Origin: Cladorrhinum sp. PSN259
Lineage: Eukaryota; Ascomycota; Sordariomycetes; Sordariales; Podosporaceae
DNA length: 64,000 nt
NCBI GenBank assembly: GCA_033725935.1
Contig: MU867062.1
Location: forward strand, 992,001 to 1,056,000
Reading direction: 5' to 3'
The notes under the pieces were generated by a model. The model saw only the letters and a list, made by a program, of their open reading frames with translations, was not told the origin of the DNA and made no database searches. Made by a program: the position numbers and the translations under genes. Positions 35,499 to 48,723 of this stretch are shown here, in pieces. Positions within the stretch are counted from its first letter, which is position 1, and every line of letters begins with the position of its first letter.

Positions 35499-36184
35499 TG
35501 TTTCTCAATATTCAAGAATTCAGTTACAAGATCCGGAAGCTTCCCATGGTGGTACTGTACTTTTGATAACAAGAAAGGCTCGGACGAGCTAAATTACACT
35601 GAAGTCCAGCTGAGAGCCCTGAGCAACCAAACACAAAAGCTACCCGTAAAGTGACGATGATGACGATGACCTATGAACGGTTCCAAGGTTTCCGAGTGAA
35701 ACCGCACATGGCGGAAACCCCACAATTCGTGTGTGATGGCTTAATGATCCTTGTCCCGTCAAAAATCGCCCTAAAGCCGCGACCGCCCAGAACCCGCTTG
35801 CCGCGCAAGGATGCCAATTGAACCCCGCAATCCGCTATCTTTGGGTGCGACGGTCCACCAGGACCCCTTGGAGATATGTACTCCACCGACATCGGTGCCA
35901 ATTTTGAGCGAGGGGATTGGACGCTATCATTTTGACTCTATCTCCAAACAAGAGTAGCCAGAAAGTACAGAAGGCCGCTTCCTCTCGCTTTGCGACGGCA
36001 GTATTCCGTTCTTGTGCTACTACTTTACGTACAAGTACAAGTAGTTGACGATATAAACACTGAACAAGGGGCGCAACAACTGCCGTCACCTCCATTCTTT
36101 TTCTTGTTGGACTACTTTGCGGTGGTTCTGTTACCGGTGACTCTATCACGAACTTACACGCACACAATCTCTTTCGACAACACC
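35499..36184. promoter_or_regulatory. Shared upstream region of the divergent MFS/sideroflexin pair
   Basis: 686 bp separate the two start codons. The right part (36060-36184) is pyrimidine-rich before the sideroflexin ATG. No specific operator could be recognised. Confidence 0.5.
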
Positions 36185-37403
36185 ATGTCTGCTTGCCTCC
36201 CAGGCGCCCGGGCGCTTCCCGACTCCCAATATGACCTCAGCACCTACTGGGGCCGAGTGAGGCATACTGCGAGCATTACCGATCCGAGGTGAGAACGATC
36301 AATGGGTGACTGTAAAGAAACTTGGTGTGTTTGCTCTTCGTAGACATATTGACTTGGTGGAAGAAGAAGATACCAATGGGGCAACAAACATTTGATATGA
36401 ACCCCGAACTTACATGTTTTCTCTCTTTCAGAACCCTCCTCGTCGGCAGCGCAGGCCTCGACAGCGCCAAAAACCTCCTAATCTCCTACAAGCAAGGGCA
36501 AATACAGTCCATGACACCAGAGCTCTGGAAGGCCAAAAAGATTGTCGATTCGACCCTCCACCCAGACACTGGCGAGCCGGTTTTCTTGCCTTTCCGCATG
36601 TCATGCTTTGTCTTGTCCAACTTGGTCGTCACGGCGGGCATGTTGACTCCCAACTTGGGTGTAAGTGTTTCTCACCAACCCCCATTTCCCCTACGCCTTT
36701 CTTATGTTCCCGTCCACTGACTCTTGTCTCCGTGCAGAACCGCGGCACGATAGCCTGGCAGGTAGCAAACCAATCCCTCAACGTAGCAATCAACTACTCC
36801 AACTCCAACAAATCTTCCCCCTTATCCTGGTCAAAAATCGCACAGTCATACTTCCTAGCCGTCGGCGCGTCCTGCTCCGTCGCAGTAGGACTTAACAGCC
36901 TCGTCCCAAGGCTCAAGTCTTTGTCTCCGTCAACTCGCCTCATCCTGGGCCGTCTAGTCCCCTTCGCGGCAGTAGCTTCCGCCGGTGCCCTCAACGTCTT
37001 CCTGATGAGAGGAGAAGAAATCCGCACGGGCATCGACGTCTATCCCGTTCCTTCGGCCTCGGAAAAGTCAGCCGGGGAGGTTGAGTCTCTCGGAAAGAGC
37101 AAGAAAGCGGCTACACTAGCTGTTGGGGAGACCGCGGTCAGCAGAGTGTTGAACAGCTCTCCTATCATGGTTATTCCTCCTTTGTTGTTGGTTAGGCTGC
37201 AGAGGGGCGAGTGGTTGAAGAAGAACCCGAGGTTTACTACCCCCGTGAATCTGGGCTTGATTCTGGTTACCTCTTATGCAGTTCTTCCCCTGGCGTTGGC
37301 TGCGTTCCCGCAGAGGCAAAAGGTTAGGGCTGATTCGTTGGAGGGGGAGTTTCACGGACGGGGCGGGGAGGGTGGGCTGGTTGAGTTTAATAGGGGTATT
37401 TAA
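36185..37403 (+). CDS. fsf1: Sideroflexin, mitochondrial inner-membrane amino-acid carrier
   Basis: Exons 36185-36288, 36432-36660 and 36738-37403 (introns 143 and 77 nt) give 332 residues, close to the family size of about 320. The signature HPDTGE is at residues 78-83, followed by FLPFRMS, and there are further family segments NRGTIAWQVANQSLNVAINY and FLMRGEEI. Hydrophobic helices follow HPDTGE and end in LGLILVTSYAVLPLALAAF. Sideroflexins import serine and related amino acids into mitochondria for one-carbon metabolism; fungal Fsf1 belongs here. The N-terminal part (SQYDLSTYWGRVRH) is the expected soluble region. The start ATG sits in a CACC-ATG context. Confidence 0.94.
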
Positions 37404-40400
37404 GGGAAGGGGGAAGTTCGGAAAGGAAGAGTGAAAAGGGTGTTTCTGAAAACTGGAAAACTGATATTTTGGGGGAAAGAGCAAAGCAAAGGGGATTGGT
37501 TATCCTTTTGGTTTAGATGATACCTCGATCTAGATCTACTTTTCTGTGAGTACAAGCATACAGCAACGGAGATTGGGTTTTTACTTTTGTTTTTGTCTCG
37601 TTCTTGAATTTTGCTATTTGTTATCACGTTAGAGGATTAGTGTGTTTTTTGCTATCTTGTCTTGGTAGCTGGGGGGCTATTCGTCGGGGGCTCATTGGAT
37701 GTTTGTCTGAATGTAATGATACCCACATCAATGAATCTGTATGTGTGTGTGTTAATCTTTGCCCCTTTTCCCACTTCTCCCACTTCGCCAATACCTACAT
37801 CTACTATGAGATATTATAAGCTACGACCCTATAAAATATTGTGCAGAGAAAGAGAGAGAGATACTATCATGACCGAATAACTCACAAGATTATACTCACC
37901 AAACTTTCGAACTCCCGAATACGCAGCAGTGTAAAGATGATGTCTACTCAATGGTGTAAATAGTCTAGATGTTTACATTCAAGTCCCAACAAAACCCCCC
38001 TAGTAAACAACCAATTCCACGATAGATGTAAGAGGAGTATGTAAAGTATACGCAGCGGTGTGCCAAACTTTTGTGTAAACCCCCCGTGATTAACTAACAG
38101 ATCTCTCGAAGGCAGCTTATTACATACACAAATCGTTGTACAGTACTTACAAATCTAGTTCATACACACTGGTGCAAACACCAGCAACTAACCAACTTAC
38201 ACGTCACAAACGTAGACGTATGTAGACTTGTGTAGACTTATGTACTAGCATACCCACCCCCCTTCCTTGAGGTCTGCATTCTTTTCAACAAAGTTTGAAA
38301 CACAAAAACCAATTTTATACCTTCTTTTTCCAGGTTGGGTTTGGTGGTATTCACACACACCCTTTCTTCATGTAGATTTCGATTCGGTCCAAAAAGAGCT
38401 TGCAAAGTTTAATATCTTTTATTCTATTATGGAGGCTCTCACCGTTGTTTCAAAGGGACATATGGGGGAGGGGGGATTTCACTTTACACCGGTGAGTGAA
38501 AACCCTGGTTCACAACACCTGAACTAGTAGGGTATGGTACATCGGTATGACATTGCAGGGTTTTTTTTTTTGGGGGGTTTTTTTTTTGAATTCAATCAGT
38601 TGCACAGCAGCAAGTTGTTGAAACTGGCTGACCGTTACCAGCTTGCGTATGTACTCACCGGTAGTTGCGTGGATTTCCTTCCTTTTCCGCACTGCGGAAC
38701 TCTCGTGGAGAGCTGAATATAATATGTAAAAAAAAAAAAAGAAATGCAGATCTCTCTCTCTGTCTGTGCTTGTACTCCCTGTGAAAGTTCATCAAGAACG
38801 AGCAAGATATTTGCATCTCGGGGCTTACAGCTCAGCCATGATACAAGAGGGAGAGAGAGAATGAAGCCGTGAATTGTATGAATTGTGAATATGTGAATGT
38901 GTGAATCGTGAATGTTTTACATCCAAGGCTCTGGAATACCACGCACAGCCAGGTCCAAATATCGTTCTCATGTATTTGTTTCATCCAAGACGCAATTAAT
39001 CCAATCATCTTTTTTCTCTCAGACATCAACGCCCGGATTCCTCGGACATTTGTTGTTGGCAGCCTTATTCACTCACAGCTTGCGTGGTTCCATTTCCGTG
39101 AACCGGCGGAGATAAAAAAGGAACAAAAAACTCGGCTCCCGAATACCTGATCACTTCGAGAACCAATCGATCTGACGTACATAGCTGTGGCCTGTAGGTA
39201 GGCTGTAGTAGGCTGTGAGAAACAAGCCCTTGATGAAGCCCCCAAATAGAGGGGGATGATGGAATGACGACGCCGCTTTCCCCTCTTATTCACTGTCAGA
39301 CAAAACTTACTTGTACCAAGCTGTGCAGAGCGAAGGTCGTGTGTAACTGATATAAATAGGGAATGCAGGCAAAACATGGAAGTAAGTCAGGATTGTCAAG
39401 GGATCTGCCCCGCACTGATGAGAGAGAAAAGATGCGATATATACGTACCATAACCTTGGTACAAGCTGGTTAACCGAACCTACCGTCACATTCACACTCT
39501 GACTGCGTGTAATGTGTGGGCAACCGTGAATGGGTAAACCGCACAGAGACACACCACCACCACACATGGATGGATCGCAGACAACTACCCGAACCCTACA
39601 AGTCGACCGACAGACCGTTGTCACCTGCCTGCTATGGCACCCACATGCAGATGTTGCCGGTATATGCGATATGGGGGATATCGGAGACGCTTGCACGAGT
39701 TTTGTCTCGTTTCGGATGAGGAGGGAAATAAGGAGAATTCCTACCAACCAGGCTACAGCATCATTTTACAGGTTGCTCAGGTTATCAGGGCCCTGAAATG
39801 CGCTCTTGAGCAAACCGAAATGACTGTTTGTGTCACCCATCGTTTGGCCCACTGACGAAGCTGGCTGTACTGGCCAAGCGTTTTGGTTGGAAGAAAGGAG
39901 GGGGTTTTGGCCACTGCGGGGCTGTTGCTTGTCTGCGTACTGAATGTGAATGTGAATGTGAATGAATGAGAGGAAAATGTCATCCACCACGCACATCCCG
40001 TCACGGACCGCTGCCAATGGCAAAACCGAAACATTTGTTTTTGAAATGCATTCGAGGCAAAACCTGGAGGCCGGGAAATCGTGAACAGAAAAGCTGTTGA
40101 TGATTCACTTGATCGACAACTCCCCGTTTCGAGACTTTGTAACGTACCGGGGAATAATAGAAAATGTGTGTGGCCGGCAGATAATTTATGAGGAAAAAGA
40201 AAATCGGCCGGTTGCCGTTCCTGACAGCTGGATATCGGGTGACAACGCAGATCTGCACATTATCTTGTGAGCCGTGTTTGTTGGCTCTTTGGCTGTTTGT
40301 GAGTGTTGCGTTGTATACGTTACACAAGGAAGAATTGAGGGTCGAGTGGTCCCTTGTTGCCGGGGAAGCACAGTCCAGCCAGGGTTGATGGCGTGGTCTC

Positions 40401-43050
40401 CTCGCATCACATCACCACGCACCCGAGAAAAGCACCTAACGCATGCGGGATCGCGCTATGCCGATGGGGGTAAATTCTGGGGATTTTACTACAGAGAGGC
40501 GCATGAGGGGTGATAGTGGGTGGATGGTTGCATTGCTGCTTTATCGATTTTCTGCAAAAGGGGAGCCTTGACAGTTGTTCCCAGCGAAAAGCCAAATGGC
40601 TTGCCCGGCTGTATCAACAAGGCACAGCGCAGCGGAAACGCAGCAATGAGAAATGGGTTTGGAGATGGAACACAGCATGTGCTGGGTCCAAAAGCATAAA
40701 TAACCCCTCATCGAAAACCTGTACAGAGTACGCTGATTCGATGCTCATTTGCGTGACCGCGTCGTGAACGGAAGCTGATGAGACCGTCGCGTGCTGCTGA
40801 CTCGGCTTAAAGTGTTTTTTTTTAATCGGGTGTCACTGGTTGCCATGCCGAAGTGTGGAACGAGGGTGGAGATGGAGTGATCGAGCTGGTTATTTTGACG
40901 GGGTGGCCAGTTAGTCTGACGATTTAACCAAGCCTATTCAGGCAGCCGCTAAACCTATCCAGGCTCGGAAAGCAGGTTTTCCTCACACAACCCGCCCTTT
41001 TCGTACTGTTAACATCATCTTTCAAAATAACATCAAATTCCAAACCCAACGATCTCAACCATCTTTCGGCTTTTTTATAATGTGCAAAATATTGTGTAAA
41101 ATCTGTCCTTTTGGCTGGCATTTTGACCCTTTTTGCAGTAGATGACGAGTCAATTTGGTTGAAATCTTTGTTTCTGAAGTGGGTAAGTTTTCCCCTGTCA
41201 AATTAACGGGATACCCCGTAAAAATAATCGGTTCGGGATTAATACAAGAAAGGCCGGAGTGTCTCTACACCAACCAATCCCTTGTTCACGTTGCCGACAG
41301 CTGCATCGAGACGTCGACAAACGCCAGGAAATCCTTTATGAGAAGTGACTCGCTTGCAGCGTATAAAAAGTAAAGAATGACGGTCCATGATGTCAACGTG
41401 TGGTGGACACGACGACCCTTCCCATCCCCACCAGACCTACCTTATTAGCTGGACTTCAGCCTCGGGATGGAAAGAATTTGAACTTGCAGGTTGCAATGCA
41501 CTGCCTTCGTCGAATCGAATCCGGAGGAAAATAAAAATGAAGAAAGAGGGGCGGCGCAAAAGGCAGAAAAAGGTCCAAACCCAGAAGAGGTTTGGGGGAA
41601 ACATGGCGGTAATTAATATATTGATGAAGGAGGGAGAGAACCCGCCTACGGCATGCAACACTTTATGCTCCGGCGAGATGTCTGGTCGTGGTTTTATTAT
41701 CCTAGCGACGGGAAGGCAACCTGGAAGCCAAGCCCTGATCAACAATTACAATAATAATAATAATCATCATCACGCAAGATTCATAGTGGGTTGATTAACA
41801 CAGGTTTCTTAAAAGGCTAATCTTTAATTTTTTGAGTTTTACACGTAGAACTTTCTCATACCGTTTTCCTTTTTTCCCTCATTCAATGACATAAAGAAGA
41901 TCTCCGTCGTTGACGAAGTTCCAAGTTCCCAAAGGACAGGGGCGACGGATCAGGACCTAGACAGGGGCTTCTTGCAGATTCAGGTCCCGTCCCAGCATCT
42001 GAATTCACTTTCGCACTGTGAGGCTGGCAGACACGCGCTGTAACTTGGCGCCTACAGGATTTTTTTAGTGGACTCCCAGCGGAGACCAGGCAGAAGTGCT
42101 CCCTTACTTCTGCACCATCTACACTGTGTCAGGGTGTGCGGCACAAAATCCGCCAGGCGCGCAAGAGGTTTCAATGAAGGGCTGGGCTGAGCGAAGGCGA
42201 AAATCGAGTCTTGGCGACAAGCGTTGAATGGAAACCTTGAATGGGAAGCAGCAACCTGGAAACCGTTTTTTTTTGCAAAGGTAAAATTTAAGAATCTTCT
42301 GGCTGGGGTCTTCGTTTGCTGTTGTGCACGATTGCTTCGAAAAAGTGAAAATAAGGAAAAAGCTGGAAGTGAAAGGCAATCGCGACAGACACCAAATTGT
42401 TCGCGGAACGAGCGAAACATTCTAGGGCACTCGGGCAAGTCAACCGTTCCCTCGGCCGCCGACCGCAGCGAGAGAGAAAAAAAAACCACCCCTTTCTCTT
42501 TTCGACAGGCCCTGCCACGCACAGCGCACACACCCAGCGGCTCAGTCAGGGCGAGCCACTCAACACACTGCAGTCTCAGTGGCCGACTGACGAACGAACG
42601 GGGCTACTGCTGCTGTTGCTCTCGGGCTTCCCTTTGCCGGGTTGGTTTGGTGATCCACATTCATCTTTCTTTGGCGACGTCAAATCCCAATCCAACGCCT
42701 TCCAACTCCTCATCTCTCCCTATCTCGTTGATCGCGACTCGAAACCCATCTATATACACGGTGTCTTGGTCAACAAATGCCGAAATTGTGGTGAGTGTGC
42801 AGTGCGTTGTGTTGCTGCGACTGCGAGCGGATTCGGCTGCCAGTCTTCGCCATTGGACTCCCGGGAACGCTGCACTGTCAGGAATTCATCCCCCCTCCCA
42901 CAAGCCACCTAGAGCTTAACAGTTTGGGCGACTGCCTCGACTGCTCTCTGCCTCCACCTCTCCCGCGCTGTCGAGAGTTTGCTCTCCGACACACCTTCCT
43001 GCCCTCGTTTTCTTCAAACATCTATTGTTCGGGACAGCGAGAGCAGGACA
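37404..43050. other. 5.6-kb gene-poor region
   Basis: It holds the 3' flank of the sideroflexin gene, simple-sequence patches (a T11-G6-T10 run at 38561-38587, CT repeats at 38750) and the long leader of the LAMMER kinase from about 42.2 kb. Short frames on both strands lack ATG context, splice partners or family resemblance. Confidence 0.5.
38561..38587. repeat. Homopolymer block T11-G6-T10
   Basis: Three adjacent homopolymer runs on the plus strand without a coding context. Copy number in such runs is error-prone in assemblies. Confidence 0.9.
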
Positions 43051-45468
43051 ATGTCGACTCCCACCACAGCGACGGCCGCCCTAGCTCACTCTCACTACAA
43101 CCATCCTCACCACGGCCACTACAACCACCACTACCAACACCCGCACCAGTACCCCCAGCCAAACACCTCTGCCTACCGCTCCGCACCGACTCCCATTCTC
43201 CCACCGGCCTCGAGACTCGTATCCTACCCATCATTGCCATCGCCAGTCGGCTATCCCATTTCGGCGAACCACGCCGTATCAGATGGCTTGAAGCGCGATT
43301 TGCTGCCTTCGGAGCCCTCGAGACCACCACTGCTGCAGGATTCTGCGGGATTGTCGTCTCGTTCCGAGTCCCTCTACACCATGCCGGCGGGCTCCCAAAC
43401 CTCCCAGGCTCTGCCTGAGCGACAGCAGTCGACTCGTAAGAGAAAAGCACCCGATTGGGATCAATATTTCAAGAATGGCCTTCCCAAGGAGATTATCGTC
43501 ATTGACGACACGCCCGAGCCCGAGCAGCCGGGCGCCGTGACCAACGGCTCATCACAAAAGACCACGAATGGACATTTCCACGTCACCAAAGGCCCTGGTG
43601 CAAGCGATGTCGCAGCACCCCCAGCAGCGAAAAGACAAAAACGAAATGTCGAGCCAGTCCACTATGACCCGGTCTACCACAACAATATCGCGGCCTCCCA
43701 TACCCAAACCCCTCTTCAGTACGGATCGCCCAGCAAGTCGACGGCATCGAGCGACCGAACAAATTCTGCCGCACATACCTCGGCTGCCACATCTCTCGGC
43801 TCTCTCACTTCAAATGGCCATTATGACAATGAGGCTCAGGCCGGCCAGAAGCGAAAGCGGACGACACGCCAGCAGACCGCCAATGAAGCGAGGCGTCGCG
43901 AGGCCATGACCGATGCTTTCCTTAGCTACCAACCCCCAGCTCATCCCATCAGAAAATCCGCAGAAGTCAGAGTTCAAGTGATCAATGATGTAAGTTGTTC
44001 TTCGCCATTTTCTCTGACGCCACTGACACGAAAATTCCTTTCTTCCAGCCTCCGCATAGTCGAAATGTTCGTGTCGACGACGACGAGGGCCATTACATCG
44101 TGGTGCCCGACAATGACCTAACTGAACGATGTAAGTAATCACCTTGGCTTTCGATTGATGTTGTCTAACACCAGCTTGCAGATCAAATGATCAAGCTCCT
44201 CGGCCAGGGCACCTTTGGCAAAGTTGTGCAGGCAAAAGACAAAAGGCGTAACAAGCTCGTGGCCATCAAGATTATTCGCTCAGTGCAGAAGTACCGCGAA
44301 GCCAGCAAGATTGAGCTGCGGGTTCTAGAGACGCTCAAGATGAACGATGCAACCAACCGCAACCGTTGCATCCATCTCCGGGATTGCTTCGATTATCGAG
44401 GCCATATCTGCATTGTTATGGATCTCCTTGGGCAGAGTGTTTTCGATTTTCTTAAGAGCAACAATTTCGTCCCTTTCCCCAACAGTCAGATCCAGAGCTT
44501 TGCTCGTCAGCTACTCACTAGTGTGGCCTGTAGGTATTTCCCCCTTCAGATGGAGCGTCTTGTTACTGACCTCGTTTTTTAGTCCTTCATGATCTGAATC
44601 TCATCCATACTGATCTCAAGCCGGAGAACATCTTGCTTTGTCACAATGAGTACCAAACGTTCACATATAACCGCAAGATCCCATCGTCAAGCAGCAATGT
44701 CAGTCGCCAGGCCACGCAGCGAAGGGTTCTGCTGGACACTGAAATTAGACTCATCGACTTTGGCTCTGCAACATTCCAAGACGAGTATCACTCGTCGGTT
44801 GTGTCTACAAGACATTATCGTGCACCTGAGATCATTCTCGGTCTTGGCTGGTCTTACCCTTGTGATATATGGAGCATAGGGTGTATTTTGGTCGAATTTT
44901 ATACCGGTGACGCCCTCTTCCAGACACACGATAATCTCGAGCATCTGGCGATGATGGAGGCCGTTGTCGACGCAAGAATCGACCCGGCACTGGTCAGTCA
45001 AGTGACCAGGGCTACTAGAAATGGTGGTAATCCTGCGGCAAAGTAAGTCTTTTTCTGCAAGCGCTCGGGTGTGGCCAGTGGCTAATATGAAAGTAGATTC
45101 TTCAAGAGACAAAAGCTTGAATATCCAACTCCGGAGACAACACGGGCATCTAGGAGATTTGTCAAGGCAATGAAGAAGCTTCAAGTAAGTTGAATATGTT
45201 CCTTCGATTGGAAAGGGCATGGCGCTGACTCTAAGGATAGGAAATCATCCCACCAACCAACAAGTTCCTTTTACAGTTCTTGGACCTTCTTAAAAAGATC
45301 TTTGTCTACGACCCAGCACAGCGTATCACAGCGAAGCAGGCTCTCCAACATCCTTGGTTCTCGGAATGCGTTTATCCCGATGATGGAACCGAAGCTCAGC
45401 GAATTCGCAACGAAAAGTTGAAACTCCAGGAAATTCAAGCACCAAGATCCTCTGCAACTGCGGCTTGA
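43051..45468 (+). CDS. lkh1: LAMMER-type dual-specificity protein kinase (CLK/Lkh1/Kns1 family)
   Basis: Six exons (43051-43989, 44049-44130, 44182-44529, 44583-45042, 45097-45184, 45241-45468; introns 51-59 nt) give 714 residues. The N-terminal 330 residues are disordered, with a His/Tyr/Pro-rich start and basic nuclear-localisation clusters (TRKRKAP, AAKRQKRN, GQKRKRTTRQQ). The kinase domain has the glycine loop GQGTFGKV at 348-355, Lys370 in VAIK, the catalytic loop HTDLKPEN, DFGSA and the activation segment SSVVSTRHYRAPE. The family signature EHLAMMEAV matches the EHLAMMERI consensus in all but the last residues. It ends with ITAKQALQHPWF. Relatives phosphorylate SR proteins and control growth, stress response and adhesion. 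The ATG at 43051 is the first in-frame one. Confidence 0.95.
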
Positions 45469-45811
45469 TGAAAAAGGAGATATTATATTCTTGTTACACT
45501 TATGGGTTCACTTGGTCTGCATATAAGCGTTGGTATGGGAGGGGGGCAAAGGGTGGGGACAGGGTACTTGAGGAAGGTGTACGTTTGTTCGGCGAATGAG
45601 AAATGAAAGGTTGGTATTTTTTGGAGTCTCGGAAGATGGATTATCTGGTATTTATTTCGCCGCTCGGCCTCTTCTCATTTTATTAGTTCCTTCTTTTTCA
45701 CGGTTCGTCTGTTATTTCTCGAGGTCTCATAATGGAAGGATGGAATCAAAGGGGAGTCTATGTTTGGTGCTCGAAATCTCATAGAGAAAACATGTTGTCG
45801 TCTCTCTTGGG

Positions 45812-45836
45812 TTTTTTTTTTTTGGGGGGGGGGGGG
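45812..45836. repeat. T12-G13 homopolymer pair
   Basis: Twelve T residues are followed directly by thirteen G residues about 350 bases downstream of the kinase stop codon. Confidence 0.9.
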
Positions 45837-46652
45837 AGGAAGTGAGCAGGGGGGCATTTGGTCTCCCCATCATGGACAAAACGTTATTCACACACACTCA
45901 CACTCACTGAACACACAAATCGAGCGTTTTCTGGTCATTGCGTGAGGATTTACTTTACTTCAACCACTCATCTGGGATTTTGTCTTGTCGAGTATGATAT
46001 TGTATTCAGAGGTTTTTTATTTGAACGTTGAGGATACGGGCGTGGAATATGGATGGGGTTGGGGAAGGGAGGAGTGTGGGATGGAGAGTGGGAGTTTTAG
46101 GGTCGGCGGTTGAATTTGGTGCGGTTCATGAATGCTGAAGAACTCGCGGCGAAACCACTGTGCTAATAAAATGTTTCTTTGAAGTGTGTTATTTCAAGGT
46201 CTTGATGTGTTGTGACTCGGCATTTTCATCGTGATTTACACACACTTAAAGATGGATGTCTTCAAGACAAGGGCAGATGTCTACAAAACGAGGGCTTAGT
46301 GTGTCTCCTCTGTTGGGTGGAATGGAGAGCTTGTGAGGTCTGAACTGGCACGTGGACTTGACGAGGCGAGAGGGAATTTATACTGCCAAAGGGGTTCTGT
46401 TGACGTCTGTTTTTGTCAAATAAGGATATCTGAACGCTCTTGTTATTTTTTCCCCCTCGAAAGGTGCTTGGGGTTGGTTGGTAGGGTATTGGAATTTCAA
46501 AGGAATAGGATATGGATGCCTCAAGAAGTAGATGGATGGAGTGGACTGAAAGTGGTTACATACTCCTTTGATATATGTCGAGCTGGAAAGCCTATGTGGC
46601 TGGGTTCTAATATATACGAGTGAAATTTTATGCTATGTACCACTCGTGTAAA

Positions 46653-46666
46653 GGGGGGGGGGGGGG
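46653..46666. repeat. G14 homopolymer
   Basis: Fourteen consecutive G residues in the intergenic region, about 340 bases before the next start codon. Confidence 0.9.
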
Positions 46667-46883
46667 TGGATCTTTAGATATCGAGTCAAAAGAGGGGAAG
46701 GGAAAGAAAGAAAGGGTGTTGTTTACTCATCTCATTTCATTCTGTGAAATCAACGCAGGCCCAATAGAGGAGATACAGGCACTTTTCTTTCAAGCTCATA
46801 CCATCAAAAATCAGGGAGGGACTTTTTATACTGCCCTACAAGACAACATTCGAGATCCCCGCGCCAACATTTCTTGATAAAAA

Positions 46884-46906
46884 CAGAGAGAGAGAGAGAG
46901 AGAGAG
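46884..46906. repeat. (GA)n microsatellite
   Basis: About eleven GA dinucleotides lie in the presumed promoter of the charged-protein gene, roughly 85 bases before its ATG. Confidence 0.9.
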
Positions 46907-46992
46907 TTCTTATTTCATGCCACGAGTCAAGGGTTGTTATTTACTTTTTCTATGTACTTGACACTCGTTGCTCTTGAAGAGTAGAGAGAAGA

Positions 46993-48489
46993 ATGACATC
47001 CGGAAAGAAGATGACGACCCGAGAAGATCTGAGAAATCGAATACCAGCAAACTACTCCTCCAACTTCATCTCCCCCCTCCCCAGAAATACGATACTGCAA
47101 CTTACTTCCCTCCTCCGCTGCGTCAACCCCGTTGTCACGGCAGCAGCACCTGAGTTTACCTCTCTCCCAGCAACCTGGCTCGCTGACCAAAGGATGGTTA
47201 TACAATCCGGCCAACTGCCGAGGGAGATCCTGGACGACGACCACCGCCGCCGCTGCCCGCCAAAACAGAAGAAGAAGAAGAAGAGGAATTAGAATCTCCT
47301 ATTATCTTCTTGGAGGAGGAGGGTAAAAAAACATGCACCATCATTAGTAGTATCGTTCCCTGGGTTTTGTGAGCACCACCGGGGCCTGAACGAGGAACTG
47401 ATTGGGAACGTCTACACGCTGGTCAGAGTAGAGATTGGACAGCGGAACCAAGGCGTGAGGACTTATTTGCGTCAACACTTTCGGAGAAGAAGAGAAAAAA
47501 AGCATCGAAGCCATGATGATGATTATGGACCTGTTGATTCCGCCACCACCACCACCACCACCGAAAAGGAAGAAAAAAGGGATAATAATAATGATGATAT
47601 GATAGCGCAGCACATCGACACGCTGAATTCCATCGCAGGCTTGTACCTCTCTCCCCAACAACACGCCCTCATCTTCAAAACCGGCACGCGAGGAGAGCCG
47701 CTCGTGCGCAGGATGGGAAGCCTACGAAATGGATGTCCAGCCTGCACCCTCTCGGTAATAGCTGGCGACCCCAACCACCTAATAAATCTACAAGCTTCCT
47801 GCCTTGCCAGAAGCAGGGGCAGCAGCAGCAGCAGCAGCAGCAACACCCGAGTACCCAGACTTTTGAGAATCATAAAAGGGTGGATATCGCAGTTCGACCC
47901 AGGAGAGGAAGCTTGGAAGATGTGCGTGGAGAGCGGGAGGTTGGCTGAGAGGTTGGTCGAAGTGAGGCGGAGGATGCGGAAGATGAGGAAGGAGAGAGTG
48001 GGTGAGAGACAGAGTAGTCGGAGGGAGGAGCAGAAGACACATAATGAGAAAGCGAACGTGGAGAATTACGAGGGTGGAATACACAAACGGACGGAAATGC
48101 GAAAAGTGGAGGAGGATGGCAGAGCCAAAGAAGGGAAGATGATGGGGGCCAGTAAAAAGATTTTGGCAAAGGGAAGAAGAAGAAGGGATTGGTTGGGATA
48201 TGGTGAGATGATGGATCTTGATCGGGGGCTGCTGGGTCAAGATGATGATGAACAAGAAGAAGGCGACGAAGACGAACAAGATGTTGATGATGAGGAGGAG
48301 AAAGATAATTATGATGGAGCAGACTACATACCCCCTCGAAAACACTGGAAACACCACAGACCAAACACCCTGGCCAGCGAGATATTGCTCGACCGTCCTC
48401 GACCAGAAGAATACGATGATCTAATTCTGGGCATAAGACGACCGTCCTCTGTATACTCGCTGGACACTGCTTGGTCAGAGTTTATTTAA
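46993..48489 (+). CDS. Highly charged protein of an uncharacterised fungal family; internal splicing unresolved
   Basis: A first coding block starts at the ATG at 46993 and runs in frame to a TAG at 47290-47292. A second block in the same frame is open from just after that TAG to 48489. Their content belongs together: TILQLTSLLRCVNP, LPATWLADQRM and LPREI come first, then DDMIAQHIDTLNSIAGLYLS and NGCPACTLSVIAGDPNHLI. That order, a loop of two cysteines followed by an I-x-G-D segment, recalls a fungal family whose function I do not know. An intron of 3n length between about 47150 and 47460 would remove the stop, but no strong donor is visible. The C-terminal half is Arg/Lys/Glu-rich and then Asp/Glu-rich (DEQEEGDEDEQ), ending RRPSSVYSLDTAWSEFI. 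It could also be a pseudogene with one stop. Confidence 0.55.
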
Positions 48490-48723
48490 ACCGACATCTA
48501 TCTACCACATCATCTCCATTCCCTCCCAACTCGCACATCAGGGTTCACTCCCATAAAAAATCAATAACTGATAGTAACTTGAGACACATATCATCATCAC
48601 ATAAACTTAGTCATAAAGAAGAAGAAAAAGCATTGCATACATAAGCCTGTCTTTCCTTACTTTTTCTTACCCTCTTATATATAGATACCTTCCTTATCCT
48701 GCTTTCCTCGCTTTGCTTGTATT

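Larger units (their letters stand above)
45469..46992. other. Intergenic stretch with simple repeats
   Basis: It is the 3' flank of the kinase and the upstream region of the next gene. It contains T12-G13 at 45812-45836, a G14 run at 46653-46666 and a GA repeat at 46884-46906. No coding frame is supported. Confidence 0.6.

Noticed and set aside
40924..41121. 65-codon minus-strand frame starting MPAKRTDF
   Set aside because: It has an ATG and plausible composition, but no family resemblance, splice sites or leader features; too short to support.
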